Shown: positions 8,824 through 15,649 of the stretch, one piece after another | Layout of the letters: every line of letters starts with the position of its first letter | How positions within the stretch are numbered: the first letter of the stretch is position 1 | Virus record (IMG/VR): IMGVR_UViG_3300009506_000071 | Coordinates: 1 to 42,847 of that record | DNA length: 42,847 nucleotides | Reading direction: 5' to 3' (one strand) | Origin: a virus | Notes under the pieces: generated by a model | What the model was told of the DNA's origin: nothing | The model's database searches: none | Seen by the model: the letters and a program-made list of their open reading frames with translations, nothing else | Position numbers and translations under genes: made by a program

Positions 8824-9095
8824 CTTTCCATCTCCCTAGCAACCAACGCTCGGCACTCTCCCACAATGGTGGAAAGGATCAACCGCACGGACCTTTCGCC
8901 GAGCAGGTCCGCGGCTTCCGACTCCGCGGCACGCTCGATGACTCGACGCTCCCGCAGCCTGTCGAACACGGGCTGACCATCTTCGAGCTTCCGCTGCGCC
9001 ACCAACTTCGCTACCGTGGCCCGCTTCCCCAGCAGCCGAACGAGCTCGTCGTCGATCTCGTCGATGCGCACCCGCAGCTCTTGGAGGTCGCTCAC
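8820..9095 (-). CDS. Chorismate mutase, AroQ type
   Basis: 91 aa from a GTG that overlaps the CmoA-like stop (GTGA); an in-frame upstream extension is less likely. Chorismate mutase rearranges chorismate to prephenate. The AroQ active-site residues appear at the family spacing: Arg8 (LRVRIDEID), Arg25 (GKR), Lys36 (AQRK), Asp45, Arg48 and Glu49 ([11 protein letters not shown]), with Glu80 a candidate for the last polar residue. It is a minimal, all-helical, unfused domain expected to dimerise. Its product is the co-substrate of CmoA, whose homologue is encoded directly before it, and DAHP synthase follows directly after it. This makes prephenate production the probable purpose of the pair. 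Confidence 0.93.
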   Translation of the reverse strand: MSDLQELRVRIDEIDDELVRLLGKRATVAKLVAQRKLEDGQPVFDRLRERRVIERAAESEAADLLGERSVRLILSTIVGECRALVAREMER

Positions 9096-9814
9096 TTGAC
9101 CCCCACCCACGCAGCGAAGTTCAAGCAACGCCAGAAGCACTCCACCGAGCCGAACCCAGCGGACGCCAAGAGGTCCTCGTTCCAGCGCGCCGTCACCGGG
9201 ACGAGCACGCCTTCCAAGCTTTGGGCCTTGCGGTCGATCTCCTCTTGGCTGTACCCGTTTCGGCGCTTCAGCTCGTGGTACATGCGGACCAGCATGTCGT
9301 TAGACTCCGCCGTGGAGCCGAGCACCTTCTCGACCAGGACGATGCACCCGCCCGAAACCGTGGTCCGCCACACGTCGCGCAGGATGCGGAGCCGGTGCTC
9401 GATCGGCATGAACTGCAAGGCGAGCACGAGCATCGAAGCCGTCTTGTCCTCCACGCCGGGCGGGTATCCTTCCCGGAGGTCGAACTCGTGCACGTGGACG
9501 CGCGGGTCGTCCTTGAACCGAGTTCGGCAAACCTTGACCATCGGGCGCGAAACCTCGACCAAGTCCAACCGCTCGTCGTCGCGCAGGTGCCGCAGCAGGA
9601 ACGACCCGGCGTCGCCGCGCGAAGCTCCGAGGTCGACGACGGAGCGCTTCAACTCCCCGAAGGAGAGCGCAACCTCCGCGACCATCGACCGCATGACGTC
9701 GATCTGCGGGATCGATCGGGCCAGCATGTCGACGAAGACGTCGGTCACCTCCGCGTCGAACTCCCACTTCGCTTTGCGGGGCATGTGGCCGAGGCTACTG
9801 GTAGAGGTTTGCAT
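9092..9814 (-). CDS. cmoA: CmoA-like carboxy-SAM synthase
   Basis: 240 aa from the ATG that overlaps the end of the asnB-like gene; ATG codons at 9850 and 9784 are alternatives. CmoA converts SAM and prephenate to carboxy-SAM. It resembles Escherichia coli CmoA along its length: WEFDAEVTDVFVDMLARSIP, the SAM motif VVDLGASRGDAG (59-70), LALQFMPIEHR, then MYHELKRRNGYSQEEIDRK and the C-terminal [14 protein letters not shown]. In my by-eye alignment the E. coli Arg199 that holds the carboxylate falls on Ala197, with Arg195 two residues earlier, so substrate use could differ. The neighbouring chorismate mutase supports prephenate as substrate. In bacteria CmoA works with CmoB on tRNA wobble uridine; no CmoB is seen here and the obvious acceptor enzyme is the DNA methyltransferase in the same operon. 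Confidence 0.87.
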   Translation of the reverse strand: MQTSTSSLGHMPRKAKWEFDAEVTDVFVDMLARSIPQIDVMRSMVAEVALSFGELKRSVVDLGASRGDAGSFLLRHLRDDERLDLVEVSRPMVKVCRTRFKDDPRVHVHEFDLREGYPPGVEDKTASMLVLALQFMPIEHRLRILRDVWRTTVSGGCIVLVEKVLGSTAESNDMLVRMYHELKRRNGYSQEEIDRKAQSLEGVLVPVTARWNEDLLASAGFGSVECFWRCLNFAAWVGVK

Positions 9815-11171
9815 GGACCCCACGATAGAACTTTGCGGGGTCGGAGACAATGCGAGCGCATCGCTCCTTGAGGCCCATCCCGTCTTGGAACGCTAGCTTG
9901 GCCCGCTTGACCACGCTGGGCGGGACCATCCCGACGTGGGCGTCTTGCAGCACCGCCTTGGGGCGGGACTTCCCTTTCTGGACGAGGGTTTGGGGCAGCG
10001 ACAACGCAAGCTCGACGAGGCCCGTGTTGAGGAACGGGAGCCGGCACTCGACGCCGCGCGACATGAATATCTTGTTGCACCGCGCGAAGTTCTTGCGGTG
10101 CTGGTCCACGAACAACTGCTTCCTGTACTCGCGCCACCCCTGCTTCTTCAGCCCGTGGTAGGCGAAGCCGTAGCTCGCCCAAAGCTCGTCGCTTCCCTCG
10201 CCGCTGAACGTTACCTTGAACCCGTCGTCGCGCATCCGATCCGCGAGCGCCGAGCACGCCCACCCGATCTCGACCTGCGCCTTGTGCGGCATCTCGATGG
10301 TTCGGATGACCCCTGACAAGTCGTCGGAGCTCGGCGGGTTCACGCGCACCTCGCGCAGCTCGATCCCGAGGTGCTCGGCAACTTGCCGCGCCGCTTTCAA
10401 GTCCGGCGACTTCGGGTCCATGACTGCCACGTAGGCGACCAAGTCCGGGATGGTTTCGACCACGTGGGCCGCCACGGCAGCGGAGTCTATGCCGCCGCTG
10501 AGCAACGTGCAGACGGGAACGTCGCTGATGGTGCGCTCCAAGGAGCCGGCGCGCACCGCTCCCCGCACGTCCGACCGCGCCGACTCGTCGTCGCCTTGGT
10601 ACTTGCTCGCGGGCACGTCGTACCAAACGCGGCGCGTGAACCCATGTTTGGTTACCTCCCACAGCTCGCCGGGGCCGACCCACCGCACGCCGCGCGGGTC
10701 GCACCCGACCGCGAGCAACGCCTTGATCTCCGACGCGAACGCGAAGCGCTTGCCCACGAAGGCGTGCAAGGGAACCTCCCCGAACCTGTCGCGAGCGAGG
10801 AACAAGCGTTCGCCCTGCGTCCAAGCGACGGCGAACATCCCTTGCAGCTTCGGGAGCGCGTCCGCCCCCCAGCGGTCGAGCGCTGCCGCGAGGACCTCCG
10901 TGTCACCCGTCGTGTCGAAGCGCTCCCCGAGCGCCTCCAGCTCGGCGCGCAGCGCGTCGCGGTTCCACAGCTCCCCGTTATACGTCATCGCGAGCTCGCC
11001 CCGCTCGAACGGCTGGTTGGACCGCGCGTTCAAGTCTTGGATCGAGAGCCGGGTGTGGCCCAGCCAAAAGTCCCCGAGCTCCACCATGCCCGAAGCGTCC
11101 GGCCCCCGGTGGGCCACGGCTGCCACGGCGGCGATCCGGGCGCTGCCGATCCCGCCGACTACGCCGCACAC
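9795..11171 (-). CDS. asnB: Glutamine-dependent asparagine synthetase-like amidotransferase (AsnB family)
   Basis: 458 aa. The start is fixed at a GTG directly followed by the TGC of catalytic Cys2, giving MCGVVGGIG after processing, as this family requires; GGGGAG lies upstream. The glutaminase domain (1-190) has GHTRLSIQDL, NQPF, TYNGELWN and TTGDTEV. The synthetase domain has the pyrophosphate loop SGGIDS (225-230), SGEGSDELWASYG (323-335) and CRLPFLNTGLVELALSLP. The family adenylates a carboxylate and replaces AMP by ammonia from glutamine. All catalytic motifs are present. Asparagine synthesis for the cell is possible, but its place between the methyltransferase and Cx-SAM genes suggests amidation of a carboxymethylated base. 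Substrate is not known. It overlaps the neighbours by 13 and 20 bases. Confidence 0.92.
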   Translation of the reverse strand: MCGVVGGIGSARIAAVAAVAHRGPDASGMVELGDFWLGHTRLSIQDLNARSNQPFERGELAMTYNGELWNRDALRAELEALGERFDTTGDTEVLAAALDRWGADALPKLQGMFAVAWTQGERLFLARDRFGEVPLHAFVGKRFAFASEIKALLAVGCDPRGVRWVGPGELWEVTKHGFTRRVWYDVPASKYQGDDESARSDVRGAVRAGSLERTISDVPVCTLLSGGIDSAAVAAHVVETIPDLVAYVAVMDPKSPDLKAARQVAEHLGIELREVRVNPPSSDDLSGVIRTIEMPHKAQVEIGWACSALADRMRDDGFKVTFSGEGSDELWASYGFAYHGLKKQGWREYRKQLFVDQHRKNFARCNKIFMSRGVECRLPFLNTGLVELALSLPQTLVQKGKSRPKAVLQDAHVGMVPPSVVKRAKLAFQDGMGLKERCARIVSDPAKFYRGVHANLYQ

Positions 11172-11626
11172 CGGGCAACTCCCCGCAGCGCCCGCTCCGC
11201 CAGCGCCAAGTTGGCTGGGTCGTTCCACCAGCGGTTCAGGCCGGAAGGGTGCGGAACCACCATGAACGTCAAGCCATTGCTCTGCCGCCACTCAAAGAAA
11301 GGTCTGGCGGGCACCTGGAACGCTCTGGCGACCCCGGACCCGAGCAGGATAGCTCGTCGCCCGGCCAAGTAGCCCCGGAGCTTACGGGCCGCCCTAGCAG
11401 CCATGCCGTGGGGGAACCTGTCCCCCCCGGTTCCCCGGCCCGGGTATCGGCCCAGCAGGTTGGTCAGCGCGAAGCAGCTCCCGAGCTCCCCGTGGGCCAG
11501 CCCCGCGAGCGCTTCCAAACGCTGGCCGGACTTCCCCGAGAGCGGGGGCTTGCGGCTTCGGCCCACGCTCGGGGCTTGCCCGACCACGACGGTCTTCCCG
11601 GCCGCGTCAAACCAAACCCGGCTCAC
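11159..11626 (-). CDS. Uracil-DNA-glycosylase-superfamily protein
   Basis: 155 aa from a GTG overlapping the methyltransferase stop (GTGA) with GGAGG seven bases upstream. The fold is suggested by VVVGQAPS (12-20) followed by PPLSGKSGQRLEAL, then LTNLLGRYPG, RRAILLGSGVARAF and VVPHPSGLNRWW (123-134), which match motif 1, the conserved core and motif 2 (HPS) of the superfamily. I see no acidic or Asn residue at the usual catalytic place after GQAPS, so it may not excise uracil. It could recognise or remove an unwanted base during DNA modification, or act as a non-catalytic base-binding protein. Both are inference. Confidence 0.8.
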   Translation of the reverse strand: MSRVWFDAAGKTVVVGQAPSVGRSRKPPLSGKSGQRLEALAGLAHGELGSCFALTNLLGRYPGRGTGGDRFPHGMAARAARKLRGYLAGRRAILLGSGVARAFQVPARPFFEWRQSNGLTFMVVPHPSGLNRWWNDPANLALAERALRGVARCAA

Positions 11627-12906
11627 AGAGCAACCTCCGAAGCGCCCTTCGCGACACGGTCCGCGAGCAGCTCGTCGCGGATCGTCCGAGCTATGTGGAA
11701 CATCATGATGGGCGGGACCGAGCGGCCCATGCGCTCCCACTTCTTCGCGTAGTTCCCCAGCAACTGGAAGTCCTCCGGGAAAGCGCACAGGCGCATGAGC
11801 TCGGCGATCGTGAACTTGCGGGTGCCGCACGGGAACACGACGCTGGCAGCTCCGCGCGGCCCGCCCCCGGCCGTGATGGTGTTCACGGGCTTGTCGGGGT
11901 TGGTCCGAACCAAGTTCTGGTAGCGTTGCGAGATCCCGCCGAGGTCGAGCTTCTTCACCTCGGCACCGATAGCGGTTCCTTTCAACGAGACTTCCTTGGC
12001 TTCCACCTCGTCGATGAGCCACTGCGACGGGGACCCGGCGCAGATGGTAGCCATCGGCTCGTCGGCGCTCATCGTCATCTTCTTGCAGGTCCACTTGTCG
12101 GACTTGCTCCCCGAGTCCCAGTAGGCCCGAGCAGCGACGGGGACGGCGTCCTTGAGCGCGTAGGTGTACGGGAACGGCTTCGGGTGCACAGGGTCGCGCT
12201 TCAGGTCCTCGCGCACGCCGACGAAGATGACCCGACGCCGCGCCTGCGGGACGCCCAGCCACTTGGCGTCGAGCAGCTTGGCTGACACGCGGTAGCCGAG
12301 CGCTTTCATCCTCGCCATGATCGTCTTGAAGTACCCGAACGCGACGCCGCGCACGAGCCCCGCGACGTTCTCCGCCACGAACACGCGGGGCTGGATGCCT
12401 TCGACCAAGCGGATGAACTCGAAGAACAGGTCGTCGGTTCGCTGCTTCTTGTCCGAGTAGTTCTTGACCGTCCCCCAAGTTTTCTCGCGCCTGCCCGACA
12501 TCGAGAACGACGCGCAAGGAGGCGACCCTTCGAGCACGTCGAGCTCCCCCGGCTCCATCCCGATCGCTTCCAGGATATGCGCTGCTTCGACCTTGCGAAT
12601 GTCGCGCCCATCCACGGTCACGCCGGGGTGGTTCAGCTCGTACGTTTGGCGCGCGAGCTCCACGAACTCCGAAGCCCACACGACGTCGAAGCCCGCCATC
12701 TCGAACCCGAGGCACGAGCCCCCGCAGCCCGAGAAGGTGGACACGACCTTCAGCCCGTTGCTGCCGCGCACGTCCGCGATCTCCTTCATCGAAGGGATGC
12801 GGTACGGCGGGCGCCGAGCCTTGCCGTTACTTCCCTGGGGTCGTGTCGAAGCAGACGACGTGGAACCCGCACTGCGGGCAGGTGTGGGTCTTTTTTGCGC
12901 CTTCAT
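11623..12906 (-). CDS. C5-cytosine DNA methyltransferase with Arg in motif X; candidate DNA carboxymethyltransferase
   Basis: 427 aa. Motifs in order: I, VVSTFSGCGGSCLGFEMAG (54-72); IV, GSPPCASFS with nucleophile Cys131; VI, AENV (179-181); VIII, QARRRVIFVG (221-230); target recognition region with two P-x-x-TI-x-AG elements (near 284 and 340); IX, RKFTIAELMRLCAFPEDF; X, MGRSVPPIMM. Motif X normally reads GNSVPP; here Arg395 replaces Asn. In M.MpeI the Asn-to-Lys change at this place permits Cx-SAM use, so a natural Cx-SAM-dependent enzyme is plausible. The ATG has GAGGAG upstream but the gene then overlaps the ParB-like gene by 80 bases; ATG 12789 is an alternative without a clear site. No restriction endonuclease is nearby. 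The family is certain, the cofactor is inferred. Confidence 0.93.
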   Translation of the reverse strand: MKAQKRPTPARSAGSTSSASTRPQGSNGKARRPPYRIPSMKEIADVRGSNGLKVVSTFSGCGGSCLGFEMAGFDVVWASEFVELARQTYELNHPGVTVDGRDIRKVEAAHILEAIGMEPGELDVLEGSPPCASFSMSGRREKTWGTVKNYSDKKQRTDDLFFEFIRLVEGIQPRVFVAENVAGLVRGVAFGYFKTIMARMKALGYRVSAKLLDAKWLGVPQARRRVIFVGVREDLKRDPVHPKPFPYTYALKDAVPVAARAYWDSGSKSDKWTCKKMTMSADEPMATICAGSPSQWLIDEVEAKEVSLKGTAIGAEVKKLDLGGISQRYQNLVRTNPDKPVNTITAGGGPRGAASVVFPCGTRKFTIAELMRLCAFPEDFQLLGNYAKKWERMGRSVPPIMMFHIARTIRDELLADRVAKGASEVAL

Positions 12907-13501
12907 CGAACTCCTCGAAGTCTTCGGGTGCCTCGCCTACGTCGTTTGTTTTCGCGAGCGCAGCTCGCATCTTGTCGATGTCTGCCGGGTCCCAGCCGAT
13001 CGGTTCGCTCACGTCATCGAGCATGGCCAAGAGTCCCTCGGTATCCCAGCCGCCGAGTTCCACGATGCGGTTGTCCGCGAGCAGGTAGGCTTCGGCTTCC
13101 GATTCGTTCTCGAACGACACGCCGCGCTGGACAGGCACGTACCACTCGCCGTCGGGACCGGCCACGATCCGCTTCGGAGGTTCCTTCCCTTGCTCCTTCG
13201 CCGCGACGAGGTTTTCGATCCTGCCGTGTCCGGCCACCATCTTCCCCGACTTCTCGTCGATGAGGATCGCTTGGGTATAGCCCCAACGCTTGAGCGACTT
13301 GCTCAGCGCGAAGTGGTCGTGAAGCTTCGGGTTGCGGGGCCAACGCTGGAGCGTCGACAACGCCATCATCTCGATGCGCATGGACGCTTCGACCGACGCG
13401 GCTTCCGCTCCCTTACCGTTGTTCTTCTTCTCCGCCGCCGCTTTCTTGGCGACAGCTTTCTTCGTGACGCGGAGAGGCGCCTTCTTTTGTGCTGTGGGCA
13501 T
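12827..13501 (-). CDS. ParB-like nuclease-fold protein with C-terminal zinc ribbon
   Basis: 224 aa from the ATG of MPTAQKKAP; further upstream the frame looks non-coding. A Lys/Ala-rich N-terminus is followed by a ParB/Srx-fold domain: LQRWPRNPKLHDHFALSKSL, WGYTQAILIDEKSGKMVAGHG with R, then ESEAEAYLLADNR and LLAMLDDVSE. The end has TCPQCGFHVVC, a probable zinc site. ParB-fold domains bind or cut DNA and hydrolyse CTP in some families, and they are common next to phage DNA methyltransferase genes. It is the first gene of the modification operon and may guide or couple modification to DNA. That role is inference. Confidence 0.85.
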   Translation of the reverse strand: MPTAQKKAPLRVTKKAVAKKAAAEKKNNGKGAEAASVEASMRIEMMALSTLQRWPRNPKLHDHFALSKSLKRWGYTQAILIDEKSGKMVAGHGRIENLVAAKEQGKEPPKRIVAGPDGEWYVPVQRGVSFENESEAEAYLLADNRIVELGGWDTEGLLAMLDDVSEPIGWDPADIDKMRAALAKTNDVGEAPEDFEEFDEGAKKTHTCPQCGFHVVCFDTTPGK

Positions 13502-13563
13502 GGGCGAATGAGATACCAAGTTCCATTGCTCCGCGCAACGCGGTTGCCGTCGGCCGGAAAAAG

Positions 13564-13764
13564 TCAGCGTTCGTAGCGTCTGCGAATAGCTGCTTCGTGC
13601 AGCTCCGAGCAGGCGTGGAACTTGCCGACCCAGCCCGGCAAGGAGAACGCCCGCCACGGGAGCCCGAGGGATTCTTCCGGCTCGGACAGGTCGAGGCGCT
13701 CGTGGCACTCGTCACACAGGACGACCCAAGCTCGGTGAATCTGCGTGACTACCATGCACGGCAT
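13564..13764 (-). CDS. Small Cys/His protein, 66 aa
   Basis: Starts at MPCMVV; an ATG three codons later is also possible and neither has a strong ribosome binding site. It holds WVVLCDECHERLDL and FHACSELHEAAI, which could form a CxxC-HxC zinc site. Unknown function. A 62-base gap without a clear signal separates it from the ParB-like gene. Confidence 0.65.
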   Translation of the reverse strand: MPCMVVTQIHRAWVVLCDECHERLDLSEPEESLGLPWRAFSLPGWVGKFHACSELHEAAIRRRYER

Positions 13765-13781
13765 CGCCCGACGATACCGCG

Positions 13782-13967
13782 TCACGGGCGGCAACGACAG
13801 CCTTCGACCGTGCAACGGATCACGTCGTCGTGCCCGCACTCGTGGTCGACCATCAGGTGGTCGCAACCGAGGCAGCGCACCTTGAACGTCACCTCGTAGT
13901 TGCGGTCCCACTGCTCGCGCGGGACGAGGCGGGGTCGGCGCGCGTCGCCCTTGCCGTTCTGACTCAC
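13782..13967 (-). CDS. Small Cys-rich protein, 61 aa
   Basis: GTG start overlapping the previous stop (GTGA). The N-terminus MSQNGKGDARRPRLVP is of a type I have seen in other phage proteins. The C-terminal half has CLGCDHLMVDHECGHDD and CTVEGCRCRP, enough Cys and His for a zinc site. Function unknown. Confidence 0.7.
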   Translation of the reverse strand: MSQNGKGDARRPRLVPREQWDRNYEVTFKVRCLGCDHLMVDHECGHDDVIRCTVEGCRCRP

Positions 13968-14476
13968 TGCCCGAGCTGCCCGCGGTGCGCCGCTGCTACG
14001 GCCGGAGGCTCGGGCTCGGGCCCGCTACCGAGCGCAGCCCGAAGCTTCGCAAGCTCTTGGAGGGCCCGAAACCTTTGCGCGACCGTCATACCTTGACCAA
14101 CGTTGTCTAAGTTGGGAGGTTGCTCCGTGGGCTCCTCGTGCTGATGGGGGGCTGGAGGCTCGTCGCGAGGCGGGCCTCCAGCTTTTCGGGCGCGGCACTC
14201 GCACAGGACCGAGTCCCACGGGCCGCCGTCGTACTCCTGGCGCTCGACTATCCCGGCCCCGCCGCACGTCTCGCAGGCGCGCTCGGTGTCGATAGCCTTG
14301 GCGCACTGGATGACCGCGAGCGCGAACTGGATCGCTTGGTCCCGGTCGAGGTGAACGACGCGCTGGTCGCCCAAGCGGACCATGACTCGTCGAGCGTCGA
14401 GGTTAGCTGCCACCCCGAGCGGGACCCGTCTACTCTGCTGCTTCTTGTTCTTGCCGTTTCGCTTCCGGTTCCCCAT
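13964..14476 (-). CDS. Hypothetical protein with CxxCxGxG-type motif, 170 aa
   Basis: Basic N-terminus (MGNRKRNGKNKKQQSRR), a middle with CETCGGAGIVER and LCECRAR, then a Pro/Glu-rich linker and a C-terminal helix. The CETCGGAG element resembles a DnaJ-type zinc repeat. An SD-like GGAGGAG lies upstream. The start lies 46 bases inside the preceding gene. No specific role can be given. Confidence 0.75.
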   Translation of the reverse strand: MGNRKRNGKNKKQQSRRVPLGVAANLDARRVMVRLGDQRVVHLDRDQAIQFALAVIQCAKAIDTERACETCGGAGIVERQEYDGGPWDSVLCECRARKAGGPPRDEPPAPHQHEEPTEQPPNLDNVGQGMTVAQRFRALQELAKLRAALGSGPEPEPPAVAAAHRGQLGQ

Positions 14477-14912
14477 ATCCGCGCTCCTCCAGTCGTTGCT
14501 TCATCCTAAAGAACTTGCCCCAGGCCCGGTGGGCGGGCTTGCTTCGTACCAGAACTCGGGCGTCGCCGCCACGGGCGACGGTCTCGAACAACCGGCAAAC
14601 CGCGAGGACCTCGTCGCTCGTGAAGCTCATCGAGCCCCGGCTCGGCTGCTTCGGCATTCTCTTGAACTCGATCGGCATCTCAGCGTTACTCCCTCGGGCC
14701 TCAGCGTCACTCAGCATCGAGCCCCCGGAGTCACTCTCTCGGGGCTCAGCATCACTCTTTCGGGGAACGACCGGCCCGCACGGGTACTCCGCGCCATCCA
14801 GTCCGTTCCGATGGTAGTTCAGCGACGAATCGTTCCACTGCCAGTGCCGCCGCGTAGCCGACGAGAACGCGAACCCGCACTGCGGGCACCACAGATCCCA
14901 CTCGGCACTCAC
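14430..14912 (-). CDS. Zinc-ribbon protein with in-frame repeat insertions, 160 aa
   Basis: GTG start in a GTGA overlap with the upstream stop. The N-terminus has LWCPQCGFAFSS. The middle (coding strand of 14680-14760) is a low-complexity segment with S-D-A-E units (PRKSDAEPRESDSGGSML) encoded by short direct repeats that also occur in the gap at 22944-23165. The C-terminal part (FTSDEVLAVCRLFETVARGG, then RAWGKFFRMKQRLEERGYG) looks like a normal helical domain. The repeats appear to have been inserted in frame into an otherwise ordinary gene. Confidence 0.7.
   Translation of the reverse strand: MSAEWDLWCPQCGFAFSSATRRHWQWNDSSLNYHRNGLDGAEYPCGPVVPRKSDAEPRESDSGGSMLSDAEARGSNAEMPIEFKRMPKQPSRGSMSFTSDEVLAVCRLFETVARGGDARVLVRSKPAHRAWGKFFRMKQRLEERGYGEPEAKRQEQEAAE
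14680..14755. repeat. Direct repeats TCAGCRTCAC inside a gene
   Basis: Four copies or near copies on the plus strand: TCAGCGTTAC (14680), TCAGCGTCAC (14701), TCAGCATCGA (14711) and TCAGCATCAC (14746), separated by CCCTCGGG-like spacers. The same unit recurs six times at 23017-23146. They are translated as S-D-A-E-type units on the minus strand. Confidence 0.75.
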
Positions 14913-15136
14913 GTCTTCCTCAGCTTCAGCATGTCGGTCAACACGCGGGTCACTTCCCCGACCATCGCGTTCGCCGTGTCCTCGTCGTGCTCCATGCCTT
15001 CGTACTTGCGCGCCACCGATCGAATCGAGTCGCGGAGCATCTTCTTCGCGCGCTCCTCGCCGTGCTCCTCCACGAACTGCGCCCAGCGCGTTCGCTTCCC
15101 GAACAGGTGCATACACGCCTCAAGAGTCAACCGCAC
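14909..15136 (-). CDS. Hypothetical helical protein, 75 aa
   Basis: The start is the GTG with GAGGAGG upstream, overlapping the preceding gene by 17 bases. The product is charged and helical (WAQFVEEHGEERAKKML, then VGEVTRVLTDMLKLRKT). Not recognised. Its stop overlaps the next GTG. Confidence 0.65.
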   Translation of the reverse strand: MRLTLEACMHLFGKRTRWAQFVEEHGEERAKKMLRDSIRSVARKYEGMEHDEDTANAMVGEVTRVLTDMLKLRKT

Positions 15137-15425
15137 CGTTGCCTCCTCCCCGACGATAATACTTGCGCCCGATGCCCGAGCCTTTGCCCTGCTTCTGCTC
15201 GAAGCGCCCGGCGAGCTCGCCCTCCGCTTCCATGCCGCGGAGTAGCCGCTGGACCGTGTTGAAAGCGGTTCGCCTGTCAACGTCCGGGCGGGAGTCAAGC
15301 AGCCAAGCGTCGACGAGCTGCGTCGAGTAAAACTCGCCGTGCTGCTCCAAGAGCCGTCCGACGATGAACCGCAGTTGCCGCTCCTCCCGCGCGTTCGCTG
15401 CCTCGATGTCTTCGATCGTCAGCAC
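15120..15425 (-). CDS. Winged-helix-like hypothetical protein, 101 aa
   Basis: GTG start with GAGGAG upstream. The order of helices with FNTVQRLLRGMEAEGELAGR followed by a Gly/Lys-rich hairpin and RKYYRRGG resembles a winged helix-turn-helix, so it may bind DNA. The similarity is to the general fold pattern only. Confidence 0.65.
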   Translation of the reverse strand: MLTIEDIEAANAREERQLRFIVGRLLEQHGEFYSTQLVDAWLLDSRPDVDRRTAFNTVQRLLRGMEAEGELAGRFEQKQGKGSGIGRKYYRRGGGNGAVDS

Positions 15426-15427
15426 GG

Positions 15428-15649
15428 CTACCGCTCCTCGTCGTAGTCGAGGTTACGGTCCTCCGCGAGCCAGCGCGGGATCGCGAGCGTTCCCTCGTCG
15501 CCCACGTCGGTCACCTCGCTCTCGGCGGTGTGGATCTGCGACTTCGGTATGCACCGCGTCCCGTCGGCCGTGTCGATGACGAACGACGCGCCGACGTCCT
15601 TCAGGATCTCCGCGAACAGGTAGACGGTTTCCTTGCCTTCGTCGCTCAT
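15428..15649 (-). CDS. Small hypothetical protein, 73 aa
   Basis: ATG start preceded by AGGAAGGGG and overlapping the previous stop (ATGA). Mostly acidic, with beta-prone segments (ASFVIDTADGTRCIP) and the ending DEGTLAIPRWLAEDRNLDYD. The pattern suggests a small beta-barrel or SH3-like protein. Function unknown. Confidence 0.65.
   Translation of the reverse strand: MSDEGKETVYLFAEILKDVGASFVIDTADGTRCIPKSQIHTAESEVTDVGDEGTLAIPRWLAEDRNLDYDEER

Noticed and set aside
7819-9814. Piece of host chromosome carrying aromatic amino acid genes
   Set aside because: The genes overlap one another and phage-type genes by ATGA or GTGA junctions, lie in the same direction between phage genes, and no other shikimate pathway genes are present.
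11159-12715. Single 518-codon minus-strand open frame spanning the methyltransferase and UDG-fold genes
   Set aside because: Only its last third reads as a protein. The first part is an out-of-frame, Arg-rich shadow of the methyltransferase. The real start is the GTG at 11626.
11623-12906. Restriction-modification system
   Set aside because: No endonuclease gene is adjacent, and the neighbours are biosynthetic genes for a modified cofactor, which fits hypermodification better.
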